The notes under the pieces: model-generated
What the model saw: the letters and a program-made list of their open reading frames with translations, nothing else
Database searches by the model: none
Told to the model about the DNA's origin: nothing
Origin: Arthrobacter_B sp038069765
GTDB taxonomy: Bacteria; Actinomycetota; Actinomycetes; Actinomycetales; Micrococcaceae
Assembly: GCF_038069765.1 (NCBI RefSeq)
Contig: NZ_JBBPFS010000005.1
Location: forward strand, 310,001 to 374,000
Direction: 5' to 3'
Length of the DNA stretch: 64,000 nt
Translations under genes and position numbers: made by a program
Part shown: in pieces, positions 50,336 to 57,756 of the stretch
Layout of the letters: every line of letters begins with the position of its first letter
How positions within the stretch are numbered: position 1 is the first letter of the stretch

Positions 50336-50364
50336 GGGGAATCTCCAGGAGTTGTGGGATACAT

Positions 50365-50404
50365 ATGCCAACACCTTGTCAGCATCATGCCAACATCGTG
50401 TCAG
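50365..50404. repeat. Two 18-bp direct repeats upstream of the ABC operon
   Basis: ATGCCAACACCTTGTCAG (50365-50382) and ATGCCAACATCGTGTCAG (50387-50404), start to start 22 bp, about two helical turns. They lie 30-70 bp before the permease gene and are candidate regulator sites. Confidence 0.7.
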
Positions 50405-50505
50405 GAAGACGCCCTTCGGTGCAAGTCGAAACCGCCTTCGCGCCGGCCGGGTGATCCGCCGGCGTTCCTCTGGCCCAACTCCGGCGGTTCTGCTGTCCTT
50501 GGAGC

Positions 50506-51603
50506 ATGACCTTGCACCTGCGTTCGGCCTGGGGCCGGATTCGCGGCTCCCGGCTGCTCCGGTGGGTGGCGGCCCTGCTCGCCGTCGTGCTGGTTATCGA
50601 ATACATAGTCCTGCCCCAGTTGGTGGGATCGGGCAACGTGTTTACCGCGCTGCTGCGGCTGCCGCCGGTGCTCGTGTTGTTTGCCCTGGCCCTTCAGGCT
50701 GCGTCACAGGCCAGCTACAGCCTGCTGACGCGCGCCGTACTCCTGGGCGATCGTCGTCCCGGCTTTTTTACTCTGCTGCGCATCGACCTGTGTGACCTGG
50801 CCGTCAACAACACGGTGCCGGGCGGCGGCGCGACTGCGGCTGCGGTCAGGTTCCGGCTGCTGACGCGGTGCGGAGTGCAGTCGCAAAACGCCCTGAGCGC
50901 CGCCACCATCCAAGTGGTGGGCTCAAACCTGGTGCTGGCAGCACTTTTTGCCGCCGGGCTGCTGGCCGGGCACGGCGGCGGCGCCGGCGGCAGGTACCTC
51001 AGCGTTGCCGGGGCTGTTGTGCTGGTGCTGTTGGGGCTTTCGCTGATCGCGCTGATCGTCCTGGACCGGCATCTGGATGCGGCCGTCCGTGCGGCGCGGG
51101 CAGCAGCGCGCGCCGTGCGGGTAGTTAAGCAGGATTCCGCGGAGCAGTTTGTGCGGACGATCGCCGCGGAGGTGCACCTGTTCCGCACCGAACCGCGCCG
51201 GCTGGGTGCAGCAGTGCTCCTTGCTGCCATGCGGTACCTGCTGAGCGCCGCCTGTCTCTGGCTGTTTGTTGCCGCGTACGGACATGTCCTCAATCCGGGA
51301 GAACTGCTCCTGGCCTACTCGCTGGCCAACCTGGCGGCGCTGGCGCCGCTCACGCCGGGCGGCCTTGGTCTTGTCGAGGGGATCCTGGTGCCCATGCTCA
51401 CGGCATTCGGTGCACCCGGCCATGTGGCGGTTCTGGGCGTCCTGTCCTGGCGGATTGCGCAGTTTTGGCTGCCGATACCGCTGGGCGGCCTGGCCTATGT
51501 GTCGCTGCGGCTGGGAATCCTCCGGCGGACGGCGGCCGGGCGGACGGCGGCACGAAAGGCGGCCCCGGAACCTGGGTCCCGGGGCCGCCGCCGTGCTTCA
51601 TAG
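50506..51603 (+). CDS. UPF0104/AglD-type membrane protein (lysylphosphatidylglycerol synthase TM-like)
   Basis: 365 residues with about seven to eight membrane segments, of the family related to the membrane half of MprF. Family motifs: NNTVPGGGATAAAVRFRLL near residue 105 and LAALAPLTPGGLGLVEGI near residue 285. Enzymes of the MprF kind flip or modify lipids; this protein has no aminoacyl-transferase domain, so the role is unknown. ATG 50506 has TTGGAG upstream. Its last codons run into a strong hairpin. Confidence 0.88.
   Translation: MTLHLRSAWGRIRGSRLLRWVAALLAVVLVIEYIVLPQLVGSGNVFTALLRLPPVLVLFALALQAASQASYSLLTRAVLLGDRRPGFFTLLRIDLCDLAVNNTVPGGGATAAAVRFRLLTRCGVQSQNALSAATIQVVGSNLVLAALFAAGLLAGHGGGAGGRYLSVAGAVVLVLLGLSLIALIVLDRHLDAAVRAARAAARAVRVVKQDSAEQFVRTIAAEVHLFRTEPRRLGAAVLLAAMRYLLSAACLWLFVAAYGHVLNPGELLLAYSLANLAALAPLTPGGLGLVEGILVPMLTAFGAPGHVAVLGVLSWRIAQFWLPIPLGGLAYVSLRLGILRRTAAGRTAARKAAPEPGSRGRRRAS
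51558..51589. terminator. Hairpin in the 3' end of the UPF0104 gene
   Basis: GGCGGCCCC, 14-base loop region, GGGGCCGCC. It lies inside the last codons of the UPF0104 gene and is preceded by GAAA, giving TTTC on the - strand, so it may end the convergent SDR transcript. Confidence 0.55.
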
Positions 51604-51663
51604 TTGCTTCGCAGTTCTTAGTTCAAACTGCTCTGCAGTTCTTGGTTCAGACTTCCTGTTTCG

Positions 51664-52473
51664 CTAGGCCGGAAGGCTCTGGCCGGCTCCGCCCCAGATG
51701 TCATCACCGCGCAGCGTGGCGTCGGCCCCGCCGTCGGTGTAGATGGTCTGGCCGGTGGTGTGGGTGTTTTCCTCGCTCGTCAGCCAGGCCAGCAGCCGGG
51801 CAATGACCACGGGCTCGGAGTGTCCGTTCAGCGGCATCGGCACCGAGGAGTCCACCATCTGGCGGCCTTCCGGCGTGGACAGCAGGTCCTTGGTCATCGC
51901 GGAGAGGACGGTGCCCGGAGCGACGGCGTTCAGCGGAATGCCGGCCCCTGCCCACTGGTCGCTGATGCTGGCGCGGCGAACCCAGCGGCTGAGGGCGCGC
52001 TTGGAGGAGGGGTAGTTGAGGTATCCGACGCGCGGTCCCTGCTCGGCAAGCGCAGCGCCGATTTCCAGTGCACGGGCTTCGTCGCCGGCGAGCATTGCTT
52101 CCACCAGTTCAGGTGAGTTCGGCTGCAGGGACGCCATGGAGCTGACGACGGCGGCGCGGGGAGCGTCGCTCTTGGCCAGGTCCGGCGCCAGAAGTTCCAG
52201 GAATTCCGTTACTCCGAAGTAATTCACGGCGACGGTGATCGGAGCCGGTGCTGAAATGCCGGCGCAGGCGATGACTGCATCGATCCGGCCGTTGGCCAGT
52301 TCGCGGGCCTTGTCTGCGGCTGCGCGCCGGCCCTCCGGCGTGCTGAGGTCGGCTTCGACCTCGGCGCCGCGCAGGTCCACGCCCACCACGTTATAGCCGC
52401 GTTCGCGCAGCAGTTCGGCAGTAGCGGCGCCGATTCCCGATCCTGATCCGGTAACAACATATGTACGAGTCAT
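51664..52473 (-). CDS. Short-chain dehydrogenase/reductase
   Basis: 269 residues, classical SDR. NAD(P)-binding TGSGSGIGAA at the start with VDLRG at the end of beta-2 (an Asp, favouring NAD); ACAG replaces NNAG; the active site is YPSSKRALS (YxxxK), and the end has GQTIYTDGGADA. This resembles the hydroxysteroid-dehydrogenase-like SDRs. Substrate unknown. The promoter appears leaderless (TAAGCT six bases before ATG). Confidence 0.9.
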   Translation of the reverse strand: MTRTYVVTGSGSGIGAATAELLRERGYNVVGVDLRGAEVEADLSTPEGRRAAADKARELANGRIDAVIACAGISAPAPITVAVNYFGVTEFLELLAPDLAKSDAPRAAVVSSMASLQPNSPELVEAMLAGDEARALEIGAALAEQGPRVGYLNYPSSKRALSRWVRRASISDQWAGAGIPLNAVAPGTVLSAMTKDLLSTPEGRQMVDSSVPMPLNGHSEPVVIARLLAWLTSEENTHTTGQTIYTDGGADATLRGDDIWGGAGQSLPA

Positions 52474-52479
52474 GACTCC

Positions 52480-52485
52480 AGCTTA
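52480..52485 (-). promoter_or_regulatory. Candidate -10 box of the SDR gene (leaderless)
   Basis: TAAGCT on the - strand, six bases before ATG 52473. Confidence 0.5.
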
Positions 52486-52534
52486 CGCTGTAAACATCGG
52501 TCGCGGTAGCGTCGTCCGGTTCGGGTATCCACGG

Positions 52535-52564
52535 GGCAGCCCCCGCCGGCCGGCGGGGGCTGCC
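52535..52564. terminator. Perfect 30-bp palindrome downstream of the UBP gene
   Basis: GGCAGCCCCCGCCGG and CCGGCGGGGGCTGCC are exact reverse complements with no spacer. It may end the UBP transcript on the - strand; no U-run is seen, so another role (for example cruciform or binding site) is possible. Confidence 0.5.
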
Positions 52565-52662
52565 AGCGTCTGTTCCGGCGCCGATGCAGGTGTCTGCGGT
52601 GCCTGCCCCGGTGTCCGTGCCGGTGCGGAGTCTGCCCGGGTGCCGGCGCGCCGCGTTCCGGT

Positions 52663-52694
52663 CAGCCTGCCAGCCTGCCAGCCTGCCAGCCTGC
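52663..52694. repeat. Four 8-bp tandem repeats
   Basis: CAGCCTGC four times in a row, just downstream of the UBP gene stop; another copy occurs inside its last codons. Confidence 0.8.
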
Positions 52695-52705
52695 ATGCCT
52701 GCCGG

Positions 52706-53056
52706 TCAGCCTGCCAGTCTGGCTTCCCAGTCCGGCGGAACGTGGCCGGCCGGCCCCGGGACGCTCTGGTTGAGGGGATGTGATTGGGGCGGAGCCAGTT
52801 CCGGGCCGGCGAAGACCGATCCGCTCCGGTAGTCCCAGAACCAGTTCTCGCCCGGTTCGTAGCTGCGGATGACGGGATGGCCGGTTGACGCTTCATGGGC
52901 TGTGGCGTGCCGGTTCGGAGACGAGTCACAGCAGCCGATGTGGCCGCATTCGGCGCAGCGGCGCAAATGAAACCACCAGCTGCCTTCGGCTGTGCACTCC
53001 ACGCAGCCGGGACCGGACGGCGGAACGGAAACGTTGATGCCGGTTGAGTCGTACAT
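52706..53056 (-). CDS. UBP-type zinc finger protein
   Basis: 116 residues, almost all a UBP zinc finger: CVECTAEGSWWFHLRRCAEC, CCDSSPNRHATAH and TGHPVIRSYEPGENW, with the Cys/His ligands. In eukaryotes the domain binds the C-terminus of ubiquitin; in actinobacteria it stands alone and its partner is unknown. ATG 53056 has GTGAGG five bases upstream. A Pro-rich tail follows the finger. Confidence 0.9.
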   Translation of the reverse strand: MYDSTGINVSVPPSGPGCVECTAEGSWWFHLRRCAECGHIGCCDSSPNRHATAHEASTGHPVIRSYEPGENWFWDYRSGSVFAGPELAPPQSHPLNQSVPGPAGHVPPDWEARLAG

Positions 53057-53164
53057 GGATCCTCACTCCCTGCGGCGGGCCACCCCGATCTTTCAGGGTA
53101 TCCAGCGGCCCGGTGCCCGAACAGGCCTTCCGGCTGGCCGGGGCGTCAGGCGGGAGAGCTGGAG

Positions 53165-53227
53165 GGGGAAGCCAGGGAGGAGGGCTGGCTGGGGAAGCCA
53201 GGGAGGAGGGCTGGCTGGGGAAGCCAG
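53165..53227. repeat. 26-bp tandem repeats upstream of the UBP gene and after the LacI gene
   Basis: Unit of 26 bp starting GGGGAAGCCAGGGAGGAG, two exact copies (53165-53190, 53191-53216) plus 11 bases of a third. Confidence 0.88.
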
Positions 53228-53237
53228 CCGGGCCGGG

Positions 53238-54257
53238 TTAGGCCGAGGCCGCTGAAGGTCCGGTGCTCTGGCGCGCCACCAGTTCGGGCGTGAATCTCAC
53301 CTGCCGGGGCGGGGACGGGGTGTCACCGAGTTGTTCCTGCAGAAGCTGCACGGCGGTGCGGCCGATCTCCTCGGCGGGCTGGCGGATGGAAGACAGGGGC
53401 ACCACTGTGGACTGGGCAAAATCAATGTCGTCGTAGCCCATCAGCGCCACGTCCTGCGGCACCCGCAGGCCGTTGATCAGCAGCAGGGACTGCAGGACGC
53501 CGACTGCCAGGAGGTCATTGGCGCAGAAGATGGCCTCGGGCAGTTCACTCCGTCCCCGTTCCACAAGGTCCTGGCCGACGGCCCGTCCCGCGAGGACGGT
53601 CATATCCGCGGCCTGGAGGACTTCGAGGCGGGCACCGGGAACGCGGTCGACGGCGCTGCGGGCCCCGGCCAGCCGGTCGGCGACCTGGCGGATGCCGGGA
53701 GAGCCGCCCACAAACGCCAACCGGCGCCGTCCGGTCTCCAGCAGATGTTCCGCGGCCATGAAGCCGCCCGCAGTGTCATCCACCGAGACGGAACTGTGGA
53801 CCGCAGGCTCGGATTCGCTGTCCACGAGGACGGCGGCCACTCCGCGGTCCCGCAGCGAGCGGAGCCGGCTGCTGATGTCGCCGGAGGGCGAGATCAGCAC
53901 GCCCTGCACCCGCTGCTCCTCGAACAGCGTCACGTAGCGGGCTTCACGCTCGGGGTCGCTGCCGCTGTTGCCGAGGATGATGTCCGCGCCGTGCCGGGTG
54001 GCCTCATTCTCCGCGGCGCGGGCGACGGCGGCGAAGAACGGGTTGGAGGAATCAAGGACGATCATTCCGATCGTCCGGCTCTGGCCCGCGCGCAGCTGCC
54101 GTGCGGCGTCGTTGCGGACGAAGCCCAGCGCGTCCACGGCGTTCATGACCCGCTCCAAGGTGGGCGGGGACACCCGGTCCGGATGGTTGAGGACGTTTGA
54201 GACTGTTCCCACGGCCACGCCGGCGCGCGCGGCCACCTCTTTTATGCTCGCTGCCAC
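53238..54257 (-). CDS. LacI family repressor of the rhamnose operon
   Basis: 339 residues. The helix-turn-helix and hinge read SIKEVAARAGVAVGTVSNVL and ALGFVRNDAARQLRAG; the periplasmic-binding-like domain follows with TIGMIVLDSSNPFFAAVARA and DVALMGYDDIDFAQSTVVPL. GTG 54257 is chosen so the protein starts just before the conserved helix. Divergent from rhaI, with a palindromic operator between them, so it should repress rhaI-rhaEW-rhaB and itself. The inducer is probably rhamnose or rhamnulose, by context only. Confidence 0.92.
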   Translation of the reverse strand: MAASIKEVAARAGVAVGTVSNVLNHPDRVSPPTLERVMNAVDALGFVRNDAARQLRAGQSRTIGMIVLDSSNPFFAAVARAAENEATRHGADIILGNSGSDPEREARYVTLFEEQRVQGVLISPSGDISSRLRSLRDRGVAAVLVDSESEPAVHSSVSVDDTAGGFMAAEHLLETGRRRLAFVGGSPGIRQVADRLAGARSAVDRVPGARLEVLQAADMTVLAGRAVGQDLVERGRSELPEAIFCANDLLAVGVLQSLLLINGLRVPQDVALMGYDDIDFAQSTVVPLSSIRQPAEEIGRTAVQLLQEQLGDTPSPPRQVRFTPELVARQSTGPSAASA

Positions 54258-54289
54258 TGTGACCCCCAATGTTTGTGTCGGCACCTGTC

Positions 54290-54318
54290 TTGACAGCGTA
54301 TCGCGAAAACCCTAGGTT
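54290..54318 (+). promoter_or_regulatory. Promoter of rhaI-rhaEW-rhaB
   Basis: TTGACA (54290-54295), 17 bp, TAGGTT (54313-54318). A consensus -35 with a TANNNT -10; start near 54325, inside the operator. Confidence 0.7.
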
Positions 54319-54344
54319 TGAATCGTATAAATGAAACGATTCAA
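54318..54344. promoter_or_regulatory. Operator for the LacI-type repressor
   Basis: TTGAATCGT, nine bases, ACGATTCAA: a perfect inverted repeat. The right part also contains TGAAACGATTCA, close to the LacI-family pattern TGAANCGNTTCA. It covers the expected start of rhaI transcription and the -35 side of the lacI promoter (TTCAAA, 16 bp, TACGCT on the - strand). Confidence 0.75.
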
Positions 54345-54368
54345 CGGATCAGCGATCCGACAGGTCGG

Positions 54369-54416
54369 TTCAGCACAGCCATTCAGCACAGCCATTCAGC
54401 ACAACGATTCAACACA
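54369..54416 (+). repeat. 13-bp tandem repeats in the rhaI leader
   Basis: TTCAGCACAGCCA twice exactly, a third copy ending in ACGA and a partial fourth. The third copy recreates ACGATTCAAC, the right arm of the operator. Confidence 0.8.
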
Positions 54417-54548
54417 CCGTGGGCCTGCGGGCCCAGCGCCTTTGCATTCAGCACCTTCGGGTGCTGCACCGCGGGTCCGGTGGCGGTCCGGGAACGACGG
54501 CGGCCGCAGGGATCGCTTTCCACCTTCCGCCAGCTTGGAGTACAGCCA

Positions 54549-55715
54549 ATGACGTCACTGACAGACATCCTTCCCGCCCTGGAGGGCCTGGGAATCGAGG
54601 TCCCCTCATGGGCCTACGGAAATTCCGGCACCCGTTTCAAGGTCTTCGCAACCCCGGGCACGCCGCGCACAATCCAGGAAAAGATCGCCGATGCCGCGAA
54701 GGTCAACGAATTGACCGGGCTCGCCCCCGCCGTTGCCCTGCACATCCCGTGGGACAAGGTTGACGACTACGCGGAGCTGGGCGCCTATGCCAAGGAACAC
54801 AACATCGCCCTCGGAACGGTCAACAGCAATACGTTCCAGGACGACGAGTACAAGTTCGGCAGCCTTACGCACAGCAACCCCGCCGTCCGGCAAAAGGCCG
54901 TTGACCACATGTACGAGTGCATCGATGTCATGCACCAGACCGGGTCGCAGGACCTGAAGATCTGGCTTGCCGACGGCACCAACTATCCGGGCCAGGGCAA
55001 CATGCGCTCCCGCCAGGACTGGCTGGGGGAGTCGCTGCGAAAGGTCTACGACCGCCTCGGCGAGAACCAGCGCATGGTCCTCGAATACAAGTTCTTCGAG
55101 CCGGCGTTCTACCACACCGATGTTCCCGACTGGGGAACCTCCTACGCCCACACCCTCGCCCTGGGCGAGAAGGCGCTGGTCTGCCTGGACACCGGCCACC
55201 ACGCGCCGGGCACCAACATCGAGTTCATCGTGGCCCAGCTGCTGCGGCTGGGCAAGCTTGGCTCCTTCGACTTCAACTCCCGCTTCTATGCGGATGATGA
55301 CCTGATTGTCGGCTCGGCCGACCCGTTCCAGCTCTTCCGGATCCTGTTTGAAGTTGTTCGCGGCGGAGGCTTCGGCCCTGAATCGGGAGTCTCCCTGATG
55401 CTGGACCAGTGCCACAACCTCGAAGAGAAGATTCCGGGACAGATCCGGTCCGTGCTCAATGTCCAGGAAATGATGGCGCGGGCTCTGCTGGTCGATGCCG
55501 AGGCGCTCGACGCCGCGCAGACTGCCGGAGATGTGCTGGGCGCCAACGCCGTCTTCATGGACGCCTTCTACACCGACGTCCGCCCGGGCCTTGCGCAGTG
55601 GCGCGAATCCCGCGGACTGCCTGCCGACCCGCTGGCCGCCTACGCGGCCAGCGGCTACCAGGACAAAATCAACACTGAACGCCAGGGCGGCCAGCAGGCC
55701 GGATGGGGAGCATAA
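54549..55715 (+). CDS. rhaI: L-rhamnose isomerase (RhaI type)
   Basis: Converts L-rhamnose to L-rhamnulose; 388 residues, TIM barrel of the xylose-isomerase-like group, not the E. coli RhaA type. Metal-site stretches: VLEYKFFEPAFYHTDVPDWG, VCLDTGHHAPGTNIEF, LGSFDFNSRFYADDDLIVG, and the end part VSLMLDQCHNLEEKIPGQI. ATG 54549 has GGAG nine bases upstream; its leader is about 220 bases. First gene of the operon under the divergent LacI repressor. Confidence 0.95.
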   Translation: MTSLTDILPALEGLGIEVPSWAYGNSGTRFKVFATPGTPRTIQEKIADAAKVNELTGLAPAVALHIPWDKVDDYAELGAYAKEHNIALGTVNSNTFQDDEYKFGSLTHSNPAVRQKAVDHMYECIDVMHQTGSQDLKIWLADGTNYPGQGNMRSRQDWLGESLRKVYDRLGENQRMVLEYKFFEPAFYHTDVPDWGTSYAHTLALGEKALVCLDTGHHAPGTNIEFIVAQLLRLGKLGSFDFNSRFYADDDLIVGSADPFQLFRILFEVVRGGGFGPESGVSLMLDQCHNLEEKIPGQIRSVLNVQEMMARALLVDAEALDAAQTAGDVLGANAVFMDAFYTDVRPGLAQWRESRGLPADPLAAYAASGYQDKINTERQGGQQAGWGA

Positions 55716-55719
55716 ACAG

Positions 55720-57756
55720 ATGACCAACGAAACCGTCAGCGCGCTGATTGCCCGCTCGAACCGTCTCGGCGCGGATAAGCGCAACACCAACTACGCCGGC
55801 GGCAACACCTCCGCCAAGGGCTTTGACCGGGACCCCGTCACCGGGGAGAACGTTGAACTGCTCTGGGTCAAGGGCTCCGGCGGAGACCTCGGCACCCTGA
55901 AGGAATCCGGCCTGGCCGTGCTGCGGCTGGACCGCATGCGCGCCATGGTGAACACCTACCCCGGGGTGGACCGCGAAGATGAGATGGTGGCTGCTTTCGA
56001 CTACTGCCTCCACGGCAGGGGCGGCGCCGCACCGTCGATCGACACCGCCATGCACGGCCTGGTTGACGCAGCCCACGTGGACCACCTGCACCCGGACTCC
56101 GGCATCGCCGTCGCCACGGCTGCCGACGGAGAAGCCCTGACGCAGAAAATCTTTGGTTCCAGGGTTGTCTGGGTGCCCTGGCGCCGCCCGGGCTTCCAGC
56201 TGGGCCTGGACATCGCCGCCATCAAGGAAGCGAACCCGCAGGCCATCGGCACCATCCTGGGCGGCCACGGCATCACCGCCTGGGGCGCCACGTCCGAAGA
56301 GGCCGAGGCCAATTCGCTCTGGATCATCGAAACCGCCGAGGCGTACATGGCAGCCAACGGCCGGAAGGATCCCTTTGGCGCCCTGCTGCCGGGCTACGCA
56401 CCTCTGAGCGAAGCCGACCGCCGTGCCAAGGCCGCCGCCCTGGCACCGGTGATCCGGGGACTGGCCTCCACCGATAAACCGCAGGTGGGGCACTTCACCG
56501 ACGACGCCGTCGTCCTGGACTTCCTGGCACGCGCCGAACACCCCCGCCTGGGCGCACTGGGCACTTCCTGCCCGGACCACTTCCTGCGCACCAAGGTCAA
56601 GCCGCTGATCCTTGACCTGCCCGCGGATGCCTCTGTCGAGGACAGTGTCGCCCGGCTGAAGGAACTGCACGAACAGTACCGCGCCGACTACCGGGCCTAC
56701 TACGAGCGCCACCGCAGCGAAGACTCCCCGGCGATGCGCGGCGCGGATCCCGCCGTCGTCCTCATCCCCGGCGTCGGCATGTTCACCTACGGTGCAAACA
56801 AGCAGACCGCCCGCGTAGCCGGCGAATTCTACATCAATGCCATCAATGTCATGCGCGGGGCCGAAGCCATCTCCACCTACGCTCCGATCGAGGAGTCGGA
56901 GAAATTCCGGATTGAGTACTGGGCGCTGGAGGAAGCCAAGCTGGCACGCATGCCCAAGCCGAAGTCCCATGCCACCCGCATCGCGCTGGTGACCGGTGCG
57001 GCCTCGGGCATCGGCAAGGCCATCGCCACCCGGCTCGCTGCAGAAGGGGCATGCGTGGTCATCGCCGACCTCAACCTGGAGAACGCCCGGGCCGTGGCGG
57101 CGGAACTCGGCGGCCCCGACACCGCCGTCGGGGTGCAGGCGGACGTGACGGACGAAGCGCAGGTGCAGGCTGCGATCGACGCGACCGTGCTGGCCTTCGG
57201 CGGACTTGACCTGGTGGTCAACAACGCCGGCCTGTCGATCTCCAAGCCGCTGCTGGAAACCAGCGAAAAGGACTGGGACCTGCAGCACAACGTCATGGCC
57301 AAGGGCTCCTTCTTTGTCTCCAAGGCCGCGGCCAAGGTGCTGATCGACCAGGACATGGGCGGGGACATCATCTACATCTCCTCCAAGAACTCGGTCTTCG
57401 CCGGACCCAACAACATCGCCTACTCCGCCACCAAGGCCGACCAGGCGCACCAGGTGCGCCTGCTGGCCGCGGAACTGGGGGAGTACGGCGTGAAGGTCAA
57501 CGGCATCAACCCCGACGGCGTGGTCCGCGGCTCGGGCATCTTTGCCGGCGGCTGGGGCGCCAAGCGCGCGGCCGTGTACGGGGTGCCCGAGGAGGAACTG
57601 GGCAAGTTCTACGCCCAGCGCACCCTGCTCAAGCGTGAAGTGCTGCCGGAGAACGTGGCCAATGCGGTGGCGGTCCTGACCGGCGAGGACCTCTCGCACA
57701 CCACCGGCCTGCACATTCCGGTTGACGCCGGCGTAGCGGCGGCCTTCCTGCGATGA
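55720..57756 (+). CDS. rhaEW: Bifunctional rhamnulose-1-phosphate aldolase / lactaldehyde dehydrogenase
   Basis: 678 residues, two enzymes in one chain. Residues about 1-410: class II aldolase domain with NYAGGNTSAKG, LWVKGSGGDLG and the metal motif HVDHLHPDSG; it would split L-rhamnulose-1-phosphate into DHAP and L-lactaldehyde. Residues about 420-678: SDR domain with ALVTGAASGIGKAI, VIADLN, NNAGLS and YSATKADQAHQ (YxxxK), proposed to oxidise lactaldehyde to lactate. ATG 55720 lies five bases after rhaI; rhaB overlaps its stop by four. Confidence 0.94.
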   Translation: MTNETVSALIARSNRLGADKRNTNYAGGNTSAKGFDRDPVTGENVELLWVKGSGGDLGTLKESGLAVLRLDRMRAMVNTYPGVDREDEMVAAFDYCLHGRGGAAPSIDTAMHGLVDAAHVDHLHPDSGIAVATAADGEALTQKIFGSRVVWVPWRRPGFQLGLDIAAIKEANPQAIGTILGGHGITAWGATSEEAEANSLWIIETAEAYMAANGRKDPFGALLPGYAPLSEADRRAKAAALAPVIRGLASTDKPQVGHFTDDAVVLDFLARAEHPRLGALGTSCPDHFLRTKVKPLILDLPADASVEDSVARLKELHEQYRADYRAYYERHRSEDSPAMRGADPAVVLIPGVGMFTYGANKQTARVAGEFYINAINVMRGAEAISTYAPIEESEKFRIEYWALEEAKLARMPKPKSHATRIALVTGAASGIGKAIATRLAAEGACVVIADLNLENARAVAAELGGPDTAVGVQADVTDEAQVQAAIDATVLAFGGLDLVVNNAGLSISKPLLETSEKDWDLQHNVMAKGSFFVSKAAAKVLIDQDMGGDIIYISSKNSVFAGPNNIAYSATKADQAHQVRLLAAELGEYGVKVNGINPDGVVRGSGIFAGGWGAKRAAVYGVPEEELGKFYAQRTLLKREVLPENVANAVAVLTGEDLSHTTGLHIPVDAGVAAAFLR

